Of a stretch of 49,019 nucleotides of DNA, positions 32,565 through 42,241 are shown piece by piece (the first letter of the stretch is position 1; each line of letters begins with the position of its first letter). This stretch comes from Caldisericaceae bacterium. GTDB lineage: Bacteria; Caldisericota; Caldisericia; Caldisericales; Caldisericaceae. A program made the translations under genes and the position numbers. The stretch spans positions 1 through 49,019 of the forward strand of contig JAINCR010000037.1 of the NCBI GenBank assembly GCA_036574215.1, given 5' to 3'. The notes under the pieces are model-generated. The model was not told the DNA's origin and did no database searches. It was given only the letters and a program-made list of their open reading frames with translations.

Positions 32565-33136
32565 ATTTTAACCGCTCCTTCTCTAATTATAGCAGGTTTA
32601 TGAGATGTTGCATCAACTATTGTGGAAGAAATATCTAGCATCTCAATTTCGTGTTCAAATTCAACGAAAAAAACTTTTTTATCAAAACTTTTCAAAACAT
32701 CTTCTTTCGTTTTTAGTGGAAGTTCGTTAGAGAAATTTGCACTCGTATTCAATAAAGGAATTTCTATATACGCAAGAAATTCAATTAAATCTGGATAATT
32801 AGGAATCCTTACTCCAATGGTTTCACCTAACTCAAGCGGCGTTGTGTATAATTTCTTTTGTGAATTAAATATAAGTGTAAGTGAACCAGGGAAAAACTTT
32901 TTCATTAGCTTTAAGGCATATTGAGGGATTAAGCAAGCATACTCGTAGATCTGTTCAAAAGAATACGCAAGTAAGTAAATTGGTTTATCGTAAAGACGTT
33001 TTTTTAGATCAAATAAACTTTTAACAGCCTTTTTACTAAGTCCATTTACTCCAACTCCCATGACTGTATCAGTTTTAAATGCTATTATTCCATCTTTAAG
33101 CAGAAATTCTTTTGCCTTTTTAAAATCTTCCTTCAT
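32561..33136 (-). CDS. tsaC: L-threonylcarbamoyladenylate synthase (TsaC/Sua5 family)
   Basis: Makes threonylcarbamoyl-AMP for t6A at position 37 of ANN-reading tRNAs. The YrdC-like fold shows GIIAFKTDTVMGVGVNG near the N-terminus, KRLYDKPIYLLA, FFPGSLTLIF, and the late IPLLNTSANFSNELP and STIVDATSHKPAIIREGAV. The 191-residue protein is the single-domain form without the Sua5 extension. It overlaps prmC by 17 bases; the prfA-prmC-tsaC neighbourhood is common in bacteria. Confidence 0.94.
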   Translation of the reverse strand: MKEDFKKAKEFLLKDGIIAFKTDTVMGVGVNGLSKKAVKSLFDLKKRLYDKPIYLLAYSFEQIYEYACLIPQYALKLMKKFFPGSLTLIFNSQKKLYTTPLELGETIGVRIPNYPDLIEFLAYIEIPLLNTSANFSNELPLKTKEDVLKSFDKKVFFVEFEHEIEMLDISSTIVDATSHKPAIIREGAVKI

Positions 33137-33950
33137 ATTTTACTCCAAAAACAAACCTCTCAAATCCACCTAAATCTTTAAAAACTTCGATATTGGTAAA
33201 AAACTTCTCCATTTCCTTAAGCACTGCATCTAATATTTCAGGGTCAATTTCAAAAATTACAAAACCGCCTTTTTTAAGCATTACATATGATTTTTCAATG
33301 AGTTTAGGGTAGAATTTAAATCCGTTTTCACCGCCATCTAGTGCTATGTGTGGTTCATACGGCAGGTTTTTAAGATTTCCAGTTTTAACATAAGGTGGAT
33401 TTGAAAGAATGAAATCAAAATGATCATTGAATTTTAATTCTTTAAAGTCAGCCTTGAAAATATTAAGTCTGTTAATAACGCCATGCTTTATTGCGTTCAT
33501 CCTTGTTATTTCGATTGCTTTATCCAAAACATCGACAGCTACGGAAGAAATAGACTCTTTAAAATAGAGAATAGAAATTGCAATAACTCCTGAACCACTC
33601 CCTATATCAAGAAAAACACTATTATCTTTTGCTTGCTCTAAGGCAATTTCAACAAGGGTTTCTGTTTCTTGTCTTGGGATAAGCACTCCTTCGTCTATGT
33701 AAAAATTAAGACCCATAAACTCTCTGTTCTTTAAGATATAGGGAAGGGGGTATCTTTGTTTCCTTTTTTGGATAATTTCGCTTAAAAAACTTATTTGGGT
33801 TTTATCCAGAACCTCTTCCTCTTTTCTATACACATCTTCCTTTGAAGTATTTAAAACATAACTCATAATTAAAAGTGATTCAAGAGCATACGAATCAGAA
33901 ACTTCTTTAAGACTATTTGAACAATAAAGAAGTGCCTCCGAAACTTTCAT
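33120..33950 (-). CDS. prmC: Release factor glutamine methyltransferase PrmC
   Basis: N5-methylates the glutamine of the GGQ motif in release factors. SAM motif I is FLDIGSGSGVIAIS (113-126), the catalytic NPPY at 184-187 in ILSNPPYVKTGNL, and an N-terminal helical RF-binding domain covers about 1-75 with LPYILKNREFMG at its end. At 276 residues it is full length. It overlaps its substrate gene prfA by one base (TAATG), giving coupled expression. Confidence 0.96.
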   Translation of the reverse strand: MKVSEALLYCSNSLKEVSDSYALESLLIMSYVLNTSKEDVYRKEEEVLDKTQISFLSEIIQKRKQRYPLPYILKNREFMGLNFYIDEGVLIPRQETETLVEIALEQAKDNSVFLDIGSGSGVIAISILYFKESISSVAVDVLDKAIEITRMNAIKHGVINRLNIFKADFKELKFNDHFDFILSNPPYVKTGNLKNLPYEPHIALDGGENGFKFYPKLIEKSYVMLKKGGFVIFEIDPEILDAVLKEMEKFFTNIEVFKDLGGFERFVFGVKYEGRF

Positions 33951-35023
33951 TACTCTTTACCAAAATACTCCTCTAACAATTGGTTCTTTTCGTTCTCCAT
34001 AAGAGCGTTGATTAGCTCATTTAGATTCCCTTCCATAATCTCCTCAAGATTGTAAAGTGACAAGTTTATTCTGTGGTCAGTAACTCTTCCTTGCGGAAAG
34101 TTATAGGTTCTAATCCTCTCGTTTCTATTTCCACGGCCAATTTGGGCTCTTCTTGCACTTGTGATTTCTTCTTCCTTCTTTTGCTCGTATAGATCAAGTA
34201 ACCTTGCTCTTAATATCCTCATTGCCTTGAGTTTATTCTGCAGTTGAGACCTTTCATCTTGACAAGTTACAATAATCCCTGTGGGTTTATGCAAAATTCT
34301 AATTGCTGTTGCTACCTTCTGCACATTCTGGCCACCGTGACCGCTTGCATGGTAAATATCAATTCTTAAATCATCTGGATTGATCTCAACTTCAACTTCG
34401 TCTCCTTCAGGTAGAACGGAAACTGTAGCAGTAGAAGTATGTATTCTTCCTGATGCTTCTGTTTCGGGAACTCGCTGCACCCTGTGCACACCACTCTCGT
34501 ATTTTAGGTATTTGTAGACTTCTTTTCCTGAAATTGAAAATATCACCTCTTTAAGTCCACCAAGATCTGTCTCATGAGAATCTAATATTTCGGTTTTAAA
34601 ACCCATTATATCAGCATAACCAAGATACATCTTGAAAAGGTCTTTAGCAAAGAGCGCAGCTTCTTCGCCTCCAACACCGGCTCGTATTTCCATAATTATA
34701 TTTTTACCTTCATAAGGGTCTTTTGGAATTAAGAGTAGTTTAATTTTGTTTAAAATTTCTTTCTTTTCATATTGCAACTTTTCAATTTCCTCTTCGGTAA
34801 GTTCTCTAAGGCTTTCATCTTCAGCATTTAAAAGTTCTTGTAAGTCTTCAAGTTCTTTTTCAACTTTTTTATACTCAAGATATGTATTAACGATTGGTTC
34901 AAGTTCTTTATATTCAATTGAATATTTTTTAAAAAGATCTTGGTTTGCTATTACCGAAGAGTCGGAGAGTAGTTTTGAAAGTTCATCGTATCTTTCAATT
35001 GTCTTTTCTAACTTATCTATCAT
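33950..35023 (-). CDS. prfA: Peptide chain release factor 1
   Basis: Terminates translation at UAA and UAG. The GGQ loop ([12 protein letters not shown]) lies near residues 226-237, the stop-codon anticodon motif region is [17 protein letters not shown], with PETEASG consistent with RF1 rather than RF2. There is no internal frameshift, another RF1 trait. The start is ATG 35023, preceded by AAGGGTGG; a GTG three codons upstream falls inside that site. The gene overlaps tdk by 11 bases. Confidence 0.95.
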   Translation of the reverse strand: MIDKLEKTIERYDELSKLLSDSSVIANQDLFKKYSIEYKELEPIVNTYLEYKKVEKELEDLQELLNAEDESLRELTEEEIEKLQYEKKEILNKIKLLLIPKDPYEGKNIIMEIRAGVGGEEAALFAKDLFKMYLGYADIMGFKTEILDSHETDLGGLKEVIFSISGKEVYKYLKYESGVHRVQRVPETEASGRIHTSTATVSVLPEGDEVEVEINPDDLRIDIYHASGHGGQNVQKVATAIRILHKPTGIIVTCQDERSQLQNKLKAMRILRARLLDLYEQKKEEEITSARRAQIGRGNRNERIRTYNFPQGRVTDHRINLSLYNLEEIMEGNLNELINALMENEKNQLLEEYFGKE

Positions 35024-35597
35024 TCTTACCACCCTTTACATAGTGATGGAGTTTGCATCTTGCTTCATAAGTTTCACTAGCACCAATCATAACTACAGGG
35101 TCATTATATGAAGCAGGTTCACCATTAATTAGCCTTTGCGTCATTGTTGCATCTTCTCCACACACAGTGCAAATGGCATGAAGTTTAATCACTTCATCTG
35201 CAATTGCCATCATAAACGGCATTTGACCAAAAGGCTCTCCTCTAAAATCCATATCAAGCCCTGCAACTACAACCCTTATACCTTCCTTTGCAAGTTTTCT
35301 TAACACATCTATAATCTCATTATCAAAAAACTGTGCTTCATCAATGCCAACAACATCGGTATCTTTATCAATTTGATCTAATATTTCTTTAGATCTTGAA
35401 ATAGGAATTGCTTCGATTTTGTCTCCAGCATGTGAAACAACTTCTACAATAGAATACCTTGTATCAATAGAGGGTTTAAACACTTTTACTTTTTGCTTTG
35501 CAATTTTTGCTCTTTTAAGCCTTCTAATAAGTTCCTCGCTTTTGCCCGAAAACATGCACCCGGTGATTACTTCTATTTTGCCAATTTTATTTTTCAT
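35013..35597 (-). CDS. tdk: Thymidine kinase (type II)
   Basis: Phosphorylates thymidine and deoxyuridine. The P-loop [12 protein letters not shown] is at 12-23, the Walker B-like [10 protein letters not shown] follows, then [18 protein letters not shown]; the structural zinc site comprises CTVCG (about 143-147) and a later Cys-His (ARCKLHHY). The 194-residue length is typical of the tetrameric bacterial enzyme. Its start overlaps rho by 11 bases. With cdd and the phosphorylase it forms the window's pyrimidine salvage set. Confidence 0.96.
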   Translation of the reverse strand: MKNKIGKIEVITGCMFSGKSEELIRRLKRAKIAKQKVKVFKPSIDTRYSIVEVVSHAGDKIEAIPISRSKEILDQIDKDTDVVGIDEAQFFDNEIIDVLRKLAKEGIRVVVAGLDMDFRGEPFGQMPFMMAIADEVIKLHAICTVCGEDATMTQRLINGEPASYNDPVVMIGASETYEARCKLHHYVKGGKNDR

Positions 35598-36972
35598 CGA
35601 CCACTATACTCCTTAAAAGTTCTTCATTTGATTTTGTTTGTTTTAACATTTCAAAGAGTCTTTCCAATGCTTCAGCTGGCTCAAGAGAACTAATAAATCT
35701 TCTGAGGGTAAGAATTTTTTGATATTCATCACCTTTATACAACAACTCTTCTCTACGTGTTCCTGATTTTTTAATATCGATTGCAGGGAAAATTCTTTCT
35801 TCTGCAAGTTCTCTATCAAGGACAATTTCCATATTTCCTGTGCCTTTGAACTCTTCATATATAACTTGGTCAAGTTTTGATCCTGTATCAATCAAAGCAG
35901 TTGCAAGAATTGTAAGGCTTCCTCCGTTCAATATGTTTCTTGCTGCTCCAAGGAATTTCTTTGGTCCTCTTATCGCCTGTGGGTCTAATCCTCCTGAAAG
36001 AGTCTTACCACTTGAAGTGCTCAACAGGTTGTATGCTCTCGTTAATCTTGTAATACCATCAAGTAGAATCATTACATCCTTACCAACTTCAACGAGTCTT
36101 TTAGCCTTCTCAAGAGCCAATTCAACAACTCTAATATGGTTTTCTGGTGGTTGATCAAAAGTAGAGCTTACAACTTCGGCTACGACGCTATTTTTCATAT
36201 CTGTTACTTCCTCTGGTCGCTCATCTATGAGAAGAATCATCAAATAAATTTCAGGATGGTTTTTCACAACACTTTTTGCGATTTCCTTCATTAGTGTAGT
36301 CTTGCCAGCTTTTGGTGCTGAAACAATTAAACCTCTCTGTCCTTTTCCCAAAGGAGCAATCAAATCAACTACACGTAAGGCAAGGTTTCCGTTAGGTGTC
36401 TCAAGGACAATTCTCTCTGTTGGATAGTAAGGGGTTAAATTTTCAAAAAGAGGCCTTTTGAAAAACCCACTAACTTTTATGCCGTTAATCGTATCAATAT
36501 TAACAAGTGCCGGATATCTTTCTCCTTCTTTTTGTGGTTTTTGAACTGGTCCAGAGACAACATCTCCAGTCCTTAAACCAAATTTTCTTATTAGAGGCGG
36601 TGCAACGTAAATATCAGTAAATGCTGGAAAATAGTTAGCTCTTAAGAAACCGTAGCCATCAGGATGTGCTTCAAAAAGTCCTTTAAAGTAGAGTTGATTA
36701 CCAGTTTCTTTCTTTGGTTGTTCTGAAGTGCTTGTATCATAAATCGATTTTTCCAATGTCTCTTTTTCTACAACACGGTCTTCTTTCTCTTTTACTGTAG
36801 ATTCGTTGTAATCGCTTCCCTTTTTAGAAATTAATTCAAAAATTGCTTGCACAAGTTCGTCTTTTTTATAGTGAGAGTAATTTTTAAGTTTCACAATCTG
36901 GGCAACTTTATATAGTTCCCTTGCAGTCATTGCTTTTAAGTCTTCAACAGTCAACCTATAAATTTCTTCCAT
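35587..36972 (-). CDS. rho: Transcription termination factor Rho
   Basis: Hexameric RNA-dependent ATPase that ends transcription. The Rho_N helical domain (about 4-48) and a charged linker (about 50-90) precede the cold-shock-like RNA-binding domain ([21 protein letters not shown]), then Walker [10 protein letters not shown] (218-226) and Walker [12 protein letters not shown]. The Q-loop/R-loop region [10 protein letters not shown](N)GGS is intact. At 461 residues it is slightly long because of the linker. It has a GGAGGAAT site. Relevant to the window: neighbouring convergent genes lack intrinsic terminators. Confidence 0.96.
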   Translation of the reverse strand: MEEIYRLTVEDLKAMTARELYKVAQIVKLKNYSHYKKDELVQAIFELISKKGSDYNESTVKEKEDRVVEKETLEKSIYDTSTSEQPKKETGNQLYFKGLFEAHPDGYGFLRANYFPAFTDIYVAPPLIRKFGLRTGDVVSGPVQKPQKEGERYPALVNIDTINGIKVSGFFKRPLFENLTPYYPTERIVLETPNGNLALRVVDLIAPLGKGQRGLIVSAPKAGKTTLMKEIAKSVVKNHPEIYLMILLIDERPEEVTDMKNSVVAEVVSSTFDQPPENHIRVVELALEKAKRLVEVGKDVMILLDGITRLTRAYNLLSTSSGKTLSGGLDPQAIRGPKKFLGAARNILNGGSLTILATALIDTGSKLDQVIYEEFKGTGNMEIVLDRELAEERIFPAIDIKKSGTRREELLYKGDEYQKILTLRRFISSLEPAEALERLFEMLKQTKSNEELLRSIVVDEK

Positions 36973-36976
36973 TTTT

Positions 36977-37603
36977 TTATTCCTCCGAAAGTTTTAATTT
37001 AGCATCGAATTTATTCTTTAAATCGTTTATTAAGTTATCAAACTCTTTTTTGGTTGATTCTAATTTTGAGAAAGTAGATTTTACAAAATCTCTATCTTTG
37101 ATTAATTTCAGGTTAATTAGAACAACAGAACGTGCTCCACTCATTGCGGTATCGAAAAGACTTATGGCTGTAAAAAAATCGGATGCAATCGAATCTATGC
37201 AAACATTACTTGTTTCGGCAATTAAGTTAGAGGATTCATACAATTTTTCTATAAGACTAAAAGGAACAGTTGTAGCCTCTTTTAAGGCTTCTTCAATTGC
37301 GTTTCTCCTTAGTTGTTTTTCTTCATCTGTTTGTTTTGGTAACTTATACGCAGCCATAACTCTATCAAAAGATTCTGCATCTAAGGTTGCATTTTCAAGA
37401 GAAAAGTTAATGTATTCATCAACAATATTTATAAGTTTATTTATTTTCCCATCGGAATTTTTCTTGTAGCTTACCGAAAGGACCATTTTCAAAAGTGCAA
37501 ATCCCATAGCAGAAGTAATAGAAGATGCAGCTCCACCACCTGGAGTTGGATCCGAAGAAGATAATTTAGCTAAAAAATCTTTAAGGGTCAAATTCGAATA
37601 CAT
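36977..37603 (-). CDS. Cyclodeaminase/cyclohydrolase family protein (FchA-like)
   Basis: A 208-residue helical protein of the FTCD_C family, which includes formiminotetrahydrofolate cyclodeaminase and the stand-alone methenyltetrahydrofolate cyclohydrolase FchA. The N-terminal signature LSSSDPTPGGGAASSITSAMGFALLKMV (about 11-38) is diagnostic. Without a formiminotransferase domain or histidine-degradation genes nearby, the FchA role (one-carbon pool, near fmt) is likelier. It heads the rho-tdk-prfA operon, four bases before rho, behind a consensus promoter and a GAGGTGA site. Confidence 0.88.
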   Translation of the reverse strand: MYSNLTLKDFLAKLSSSDPTPGGGAASSITSAMGFALLKMVLSVSYKKNSDGKINKLINIVDEYINFSLENATLDAESFDRVMAAYKLPKQTDEEKQLRRNAIEEALKEATTVPFSLIEKLYESSNLIAETSNVCIDSIASDFFTAISLFDTAMSGARSVVLINLKLIKDRDFVKSTFSKLESTKKEFDNLINDLKNKFDAKLKLSEE

Positions 37604-37669
37604 AATTCACCTCTCTTATATTAAACGATAAAACAAGAATTTAAAACGAGTTTGAACATTACCAAATAT

Positions 37670-37697
37670 ATAATATACATTTTTATCTTTATGTCAA
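37670..37697 (-). promoter_or_regulatory. Consensus sigma-70 promoter of the cyclohydrolase-rho-moeA operon
   Basis: Minus strand TTGACA (37697 to 37692), 16 bases, TATTAT (37675 to 37670). The perfect -35 is the best in the window. It gives a leader of about 60 bases before the first ATG at 37603 and would drive eleven genes. Confidence 0.75.
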
Positions 37698-37780
37698 GTA
37701 ATCAAAATCTTTTTTATAAATTTGTTTTAAAAACTTACCAAAGTTGCAAAACGAACTTTTCATAAAGAATCTAAAATGTG

Positions 37781-37786
37781 TATAAT
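37781..37786 (+). promoter_or_regulatory. -10 of tilS, near-leaderless
   Basis: TATAAT at 37781-37786 with the tilS ATG at 37799, so the leader is about 6 bases; GAGAAATGG offers no proper ribosome binding site. The upstream -35 is poor. Confidence 0.55.
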
Positions 37787-37798
37787 GCTTTTAGAGAA

Positions 37799-39145
37799 AT
37801 GGAAGAATTATTTGAGAAGGTTAAAAAAACTATTCTAAACTTTAAACTTATTGAAAAAAGAGATAGAGTTCTTATTGCAGTCTCAGGTGGAATCGATTCT
37901 ATGGTTCTTACTACAATACTTTACTCGCTAAAAGACGATTTTGATATCCAAATTGGCATAGGGACATTCAACCACCACATTAGAGATGAAAGTAATTTAG
38001 AAGTAGAAATGGTTTGTTCGTATGCAAAAACCCTTAAAATACCTTGCTATAAAGGTGAAGGAAACGTAATGCAATACAGGGAAGCCTATAAAAAAACACT
38101 TGAAGAGGCTGCAAGAGATTTGAGATTTCAGTTTCTAAAAGAAATAAAAGAAAAATACAATTACAATAAAATTGCGCTTGCGCATAATTTAAATGATTTT
38201 GTAGAAACATTCCTTATGCACTTATTTAAGGGGAGCGGCACAAAGGGACTCACAAGTCTTCTAAGAAACGAGAATGGAATAATACACCCTCTTGTTGAAG
38301 TTAAAAGAAGTGAAATTGAAGCATTTGCAAAGAAATATAATTTACCTTATTGTGTTGATTTAACAAATTTTGATCTTTCATATGAAAGGAATAGCATTAG
38401 ATTCACACTTAGTCCATTAATTTCTTCGCTTTATCCAAATTTTGAAAACCATATACTAAATACTGCTGAGATTCTTCTTGAAGAAAATGATTTTCTTGAA
38501 AATATTGCTCAAATAGATCTGAATGCAATAAAAGTTAATAAAGATGAGTATTCTTTAAATTTGTTTAATCTCCTTCCCCTTGCTAATAAAAGAAGGATAC
38601 TATTTAAATTGTTAGATCCATTCGGGAGTTTTGAAAAAATAGAAAGCCTTATTGATTTTCTTTCAAATGAAAAGTTGCGTAAGATAAATATTGCAAATAA
38701 CCTTTTCCTCATAAAAAACGGTAAAACATTCTTCTTAACACAAAAAACTCCTTTTACAATAGATAAAATTTACACTCTTGAAATTCCCTCTACAATTTTT
38801 ATTGAGGAGACAAATCTTAAAATAGAGGCACTCTTTGTAGAAAAAACTGAAATAGACTACTCAAAAAAAGATGTAGTATACTTTGACTTCGATCTTTTAA
38901 ATTTTCCGCTTTTTCTTAGATTTAGACAAGAAGGAGACTTTGTTGAAATGGATTTTGGAACAAAGAAACTCCAAGATATTTTTGTTGATAAAAAAATAAA
39001 ATCAAATTTAAGACACAAAACCCCACTTTTAATTGATAGTAAAGGAAGTATTCTTTGGGTTGTGGGGATAGTAAGAAGTAAACACGCAAAGGTAAGTGAA
39101 AGCACAAGAAAAGTCCTTGCTCTTAAAGCTATAGCATCAAGTTAA
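37799..39145 (+). CDS. tilS: tRNA(Ile)-lysidine synthase
   Basis: Modifies C34 of the CAU-anticodon tRNA-Ile to lysidine so that it reads AUA, a codon used heavily in this AT-rich genome. The PP-loop IAVSGGIDSMVLTT is at about 26-39, followed by HHIRDESNLE, HNLNDFVETFLMHLFKGSGTKGLTSL and a C-terminal TilS domain from about 350 (RFRQEGDFVEM). I place the start at ATG 37799; a GTG seven codons upstream would overlap the -10 TATAAT. That gives 448 residues. hpt follows in the common tilS-hpt-ftsH order. Confidence 0.95.
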   Translation: MEELFEKVKKTILNFKLIEKRDRVLIAVSGGIDSMVLTTILYSLKDDFDIQIGIGTFNHHIRDESNLEVEMVCSYAKTLKIPCYKGEGNVMQYREAYKKTLEEAARDLRFQFLKEIKEKYNYNKIALAHNLNDFVETFLMHLFKGSGTKGLTSLLRNENGIIHPLVEVKRSEIEAFAKKYNLPYCVDLTNFDLSYERNSIRFTLSPLISSLYPNFENHILNTAEILLEENDFLENIAQIDLNAIKVNKDEYSLNLFNLLPLANKRRILFKLLDPFGSFEKIESLIDFLSNEKLRKINIANNLFLIKNGKTFFLTQKTPFTIDKIYTLEIPSTIFIEETNLKIEALFVEKTEIDYSKKDVVYFDFDLLNFPLFLRFRQEGDFVEMDFGTKKLQDIFVDKKIKSNLRHKTPLLIDSKGSILWVVGIVRSKHAKVSESTRKVLALKAIASS

Positions 39146-39151
39146 AATTTC

Positions 39152-39160
39152 TGCTATAAT
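39152..39160 (+). promoter_or_regulatory. Extended -10 promoter of hpt, leaderless
   Basis: CTGC then TATAAT (39155-39160), a perfect extended -10 lying at the end of tilS; the hpt ATG is at 39167, six bases later, so the transcript is predicted to start at or next to the ATG. Confidence 0.65.
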
Positions 39161-39166
39161 GTTTCT

Positions 39167-39718
39167 ATGCACGAGGATATTGAAGAAATTTTAATAACCC
39201 AAGAACAAATCAAAAAAAGAGTAGAAGTGCTTGGAAAACAGATTTCAGAAGAATACAAGGATAAATTTCCTCTCCTTGTATGTATACTGAGAGGGGCCTT
39301 TGTTTTCTTAGCAGATTTAGTTAGAGAAATTAACATTCCCTTATCCGTTGACTTTATGGCTATCTCAAGCTATGGAGGAAAGACAGAATCAAGTGGACAG
39401 GTTAAAATTCTTAAAGATTTAGATACTCCAATTGAAGGTCGCCATGTGCTTATTATAGAAGATATTGTTGATACAGGTCTTACCATGGACTCTGTGATTC
39501 GGCTACTAAAAACAAGAAAACCAAAGAGTATTAAAATTTGCACACTGCTTGACAAAATAGAAAGAAGAATTATCAATGTAAAAGTAGATTATTATGGCTT
39601 TAGAATTCCAAATAGCTTCGTAGTTGGTTATGGCCTTGATTACGAAGAAAAATATAGAAATTTACCATACATAGGTATCTTAAAAGAAAAAGTTTACAAG
39701 GGAGGTTTAAACGATTAA
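39167..39718 (+). CDS. hpt: Hypoxanthine phosphoribosyltransferase
   Basis: Purine salvage: hypoxanthine (and probably guanine) plus PRPP to the nucleotide. The PRPP-binding motif VLIIEDIVDTGLTM (about 92-105) is intact, with SSYGG in the flexible loop and DYYGFRIPNSFVVGYGLDYEE containing the base-binding aspartate. At 183 residues it is typical. It follows tilS with its own extended -10 promoter and overlaps ftsH by one base (TAATG), so ftsH may be driven from both. Confidence 0.95.
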   Translation: MHEDIEEILITQEQIKKRVEVLGKQISEEYKDKFPLLVCILRGAFVFLADLVREINIPLSVDFMAISSYGGKTESSGQVKILKDLDTPIEGRHVLIIEDIVDTGLTMDSVIRLLKTRKPKSIKICTLLDKIERRIINVKVDYYGFRIPNSFVVGYGLDYEEKYRNLPYIGILKEKVYKGGLND

Positions 39719-41583
39719 TGACACCGAATAAAAATTCTAAAAACTTTATAGTAAGAGAACTGATAGGTTGGATTATTTTAATAGGAGTTCTTTTTTTAAG
39801 TTCTAAGTTCCTTTTTAGCAACAGTGCAAATCAGGTTCAGACAATTCCATATTCGCAGTTTATTAATTATGTAGAGGAAAAACAAATAAATAATGTTGTT
39901 ATCAAAGTCCAAGATAATTATGTAACTTTAGTGACTGGAGTCTTATCAGATGGACAAATGGTGCAGGCACAACCACTACCATTCCCTACAACACTTGAAG
40001 TTGAGCTTCGAAAAAATGGAATTAATTTTAAAGTAGAACAGAGTAGTTCCACTTTTTGGAATTTGGTTTTAAACATTGTCCCATGGATCATTATGATTTT
40101 TATCTGGTGGTTTTTGATGCAAAGGATGTTGGGTGGTGCATCAGGATCAAATCAAGCATTCAGTTTTGGCAAAAGTAAAGCAAAGTTATTCCTTGAGAAT
40201 AGACCTCAAATTACATTTAAAGATGTAGCAGGTGCAGATGAGGTTAAAGAAGAGGTTAAAGAAATTATTGAATTTTTAAAAAACCCACTCAAGTTTTCGA
40301 AATTTGGAGCAAAAATTCCCAAAGGGGTTTTGCTTGTTGGTCCTCCAGGTTGTGGAAAAACACTTATTGCTAAGGCGATTGCTGGTGAAGCAGGAGTTCC
40401 ATTCTTTTCTGTTTCAGGTTCTGAATTTGTTGAAATGTTTGTTGGTGTTGGAGCTTCCAGAGTAAGAGATCTATTTGATCAAGCAAGAAAATTTGCTCCA
40501 TGTATAGTTTTTATTGATGAAATTGATGCGGTTGGAAGATACAGAGGTGCGGGTATCGGTGGCGGACATGATGAAAGAGAGCAAACATTAAACCAACTTC
40601 TTGTTGAGATGGATGGTTTTGATCCTCATACAGGAATTATAATTGTAGCAGCTACGAACAGACCTGATATTCTTGACCCTGCACTCTTAAGGCCAGGAAG
40701 ATTCGATAGAAGAATCGTTGTTGGTTTACCTGATACAAAGGAAAGAGAAGAAATCCTTAAACTACATGCAAAAGGAAAACCTCTTTCAAATGATGTTAAT
40801 TTAACTGCAATTGCTCAGCAATCAGCAGGTTTTACCGGTGCAGATCTTGAAAACCTTTTGAATGAAGCTGCACTTTTAGCCGTAAGAAAAGGTTCTGAAA
40901 AAATTACACAAAAGGAAATCGAAGAGGCAATTGATAAAATTATCGCTGGTCCAGAAAAGAAATCCTTGGTATTATCAGATGAAGAAAAAGAAATTGTTTG
41001 CTATCATGAAACTGGGCACGCGATTGTCACTACTGCACTACCCTCAGGAGACGTAGTTCACAGGATTTCTGTAGTTTCAAGAGGGCTTGCTTTAGGGTAC
41101 AATGTTCAATTACCAGAAAAAGATAAATATTTACAGAAAAAGAGTGAACTAATAAATAAAATAGCTGCACTATTAGGTGGTAGAGCAGCGGAGGAAATTT
41201 TCATTGGAGAAGTTTCAACTGGGGCTGCAAACGACCTTGAGAGAGCAACAGATATTGCAAGAAAAATGGTTAGAGCATTTGGAATGTCAGAGAAGCTTGG
41301 TCCTATAACCTTTGGAAAGCAGCAGGAATTGATTTTCCTTGGGAAAGAACTTGGGGAAGAAAGAAACTACAGTGAAAAAACGGCAGACCTAATAGATGCT
41401 GAAGTAAAACATTTTGTTGAATACGCATATGATAAAGCAAAAAAGTTTATTGAAATCAATAGAAATCTTGTTGAAGAAATAGTTTCTGCTTTAAAGATAA
41501 AAGAAACTCTCCAAGGGGATGAACTCAAAAACTACCTCTCAAGAGTTAAAAGAGAAGAACAGATTAATACTGAGAGCATTTAA
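39718..41583 (+). CDS. ftsH: ATP-dependent zinc metalloprotease FtsH
   Basis: Membrane-anchored AAA+ protease that degrades misfolded and regulatory proteins. Two membrane helices (about 14-33 and 115-135) flank a small extracytoplasmic domain. The AAA domain has Walker A GPPGCGKT (208-215), [10 protein letters not shown], and the second region of homology with [15 protein letters not shown]. The zinc site HETGH (His430, Glu431, His434) and a later [14 protein letters not shown] follow. At 621 residues it is full length. A GGGAGG site lies about 12 bases before the ATG, longer than usual; coupling to hpt probably helps. Confidence 0.96.
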   Translation: MTPNKNSKNFIVRELIGWIILIGVLFLSSKFLFSNSANQVQTIPYSQFINYVEEKQINNVVIKVQDNYVTLVTGVLSDGQMVQAQPLPFPTTLEVELRKNGINFKVEQSSSTFWNLVLNIVPWIIMIFIWWFLMQRMLGGASGSNQAFSFGKSKAKLFLENRPQITFKDVAGADEVKEEVKEIIEFLKNPLKFSKFGAKIPKGVLLVGPPGCGKTLIAKAIAGEAGVPFFSVSGSEFVEMFVGVGASRVRDLFDQARKFAPCIVFIDEIDAVGRYRGAGIGGGHDEREQTLNQLLVEMDGFDPHTGIIIVAATNRPDILDPALLRPGRFDRRIVVGLPDTKEREEILKLHAKGKPLSNDVNLTAIAQQSAGFTGADLENLLNEAALLAVRKGSEKITQKEIEEAIDKIIAGPEKKSLVLSDEEKEIVCYHETGHAIVTTALPSGDVVHRISVVSRGLALGYNVQLPEKDKYLQKKSELINKIAALLGGRAAEEIFIGEVSTGAANDLERATDIARKMVRAFGMSEKLGPITFGKQQELIFLGKELGEERNYSEKTADLIDAEVKHFVEYAYDKAKKFIEINRNLVEEIVSALKIKETLQGDELKNYLSRVKREEQINTESI

Positions 41584-42241
41584 AAAACTCTCTAAAAGCT
41601 TCGGTAAACAAAATTGGTGGCCAGCTGATACTCCTTTTGAGGTAATTGTTGGGGCAATACTTACTCAGCAAACTTCTTGGAAAAACGTTGAAAAGGCAAT
41701 TGAAAAACTGAAAAAAGAGAATTTACTTGAGGCAAATAAACTTTTTAAAGTTGATGCAGAAAATTTAAAGACCTTTATAAAAGAAGTCGGTTTTTATAAT
41801 GTAAAAGCACTAAGATTAAAGGCTTTTCTTAACTACTTCAATGAATTTTACGACTTGGATTTAGAAAAAATGAAAAAAAGAGATCTTATAGATTTAAGAA
41901 ACGAACTTCTAAAAGTTAATGGTATCGGAAGAGAAACTGCAGATTCTATTCTTCTCTATGCACTCGATAAACCTATATTCGTTGTAGATGCCTATACAAA
42001 AAGATTTTCGTATAGATTTGGTATAATTGAAAATACTAATTTAGCATACGATAAAATAAGGGAAATATTTGAAAACGCTTTAAAAGAAAATTCTTTGGAA
42101 AGCACTTTGGAAAATAACAAAGAGATGCATGCTTTAATTGTAGAGCTATCAAAGAGGTATTGTAAAAAAGTATCAAATTGTAGTGCTTGTGTTTTGAATA
42201 AAGAATGTCCAAAGAAAGGAAGTGTATATGAGTTTAGTTAA
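41519..42241 (+). CDS. HhH-GPD base-excision DNA glycosylase, MagIII-like, with Fe-S motif
   Basis: A 240-residue endonuclease III superfamily member. Key features are WWPADTPFEVIVGAILTQQTSW (33-54), the HhH motif VNGIGRETADS (133-143), catalytic Asp157 in FVVDAYTKRF, and a C-terminal four-cysteine cluster with spacing C-X5-C-X2-C-X5-C (215, 221, 224, 230). The Nth lyase lysine is replaced by Glu139, as in MagIII-type 3-methyladenine glycosylases, so it is predicted monofunctional. The start is uncertain: ATG 41519 lies 65 bases inside ftsH, and no good alternative is visible. Confidence 0.87.
   Translation: MNSKTTSQELKEKNRLILRAFKKLSKSFGKQNWWPADTPFEVIVGAILTQQTSWKNVEKAIEKLKKENLLEANKLFKVDAENLKTFIKEVGFYNVKALRLKAFLNYFNEFYDLDLEKMKKRDLIDLRNELLKVNGIGRETADSILLYALDKPIFVVDAYTKRFSYRFGIIENTNLAYDKIREIFENALKENSLESTLENNKEMHALIVELSKRYCKKVSNCSACVLNKECPKKGSVYEFS

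Noticed and set aside
34746-35111. A 121-codon plus-strand frame
   Set aside because: Antisense to prfA and tdk, with serine/phenylalanine-rich composition typical of a reverse-complement shadow.
36921-37469. A 182-codon plus-strand open frame
   Set aside because: Antisense to the cyclodeaminase family gene, which has a diagnostic N-terminal motif, a strong promoter and a ribosome binding site.
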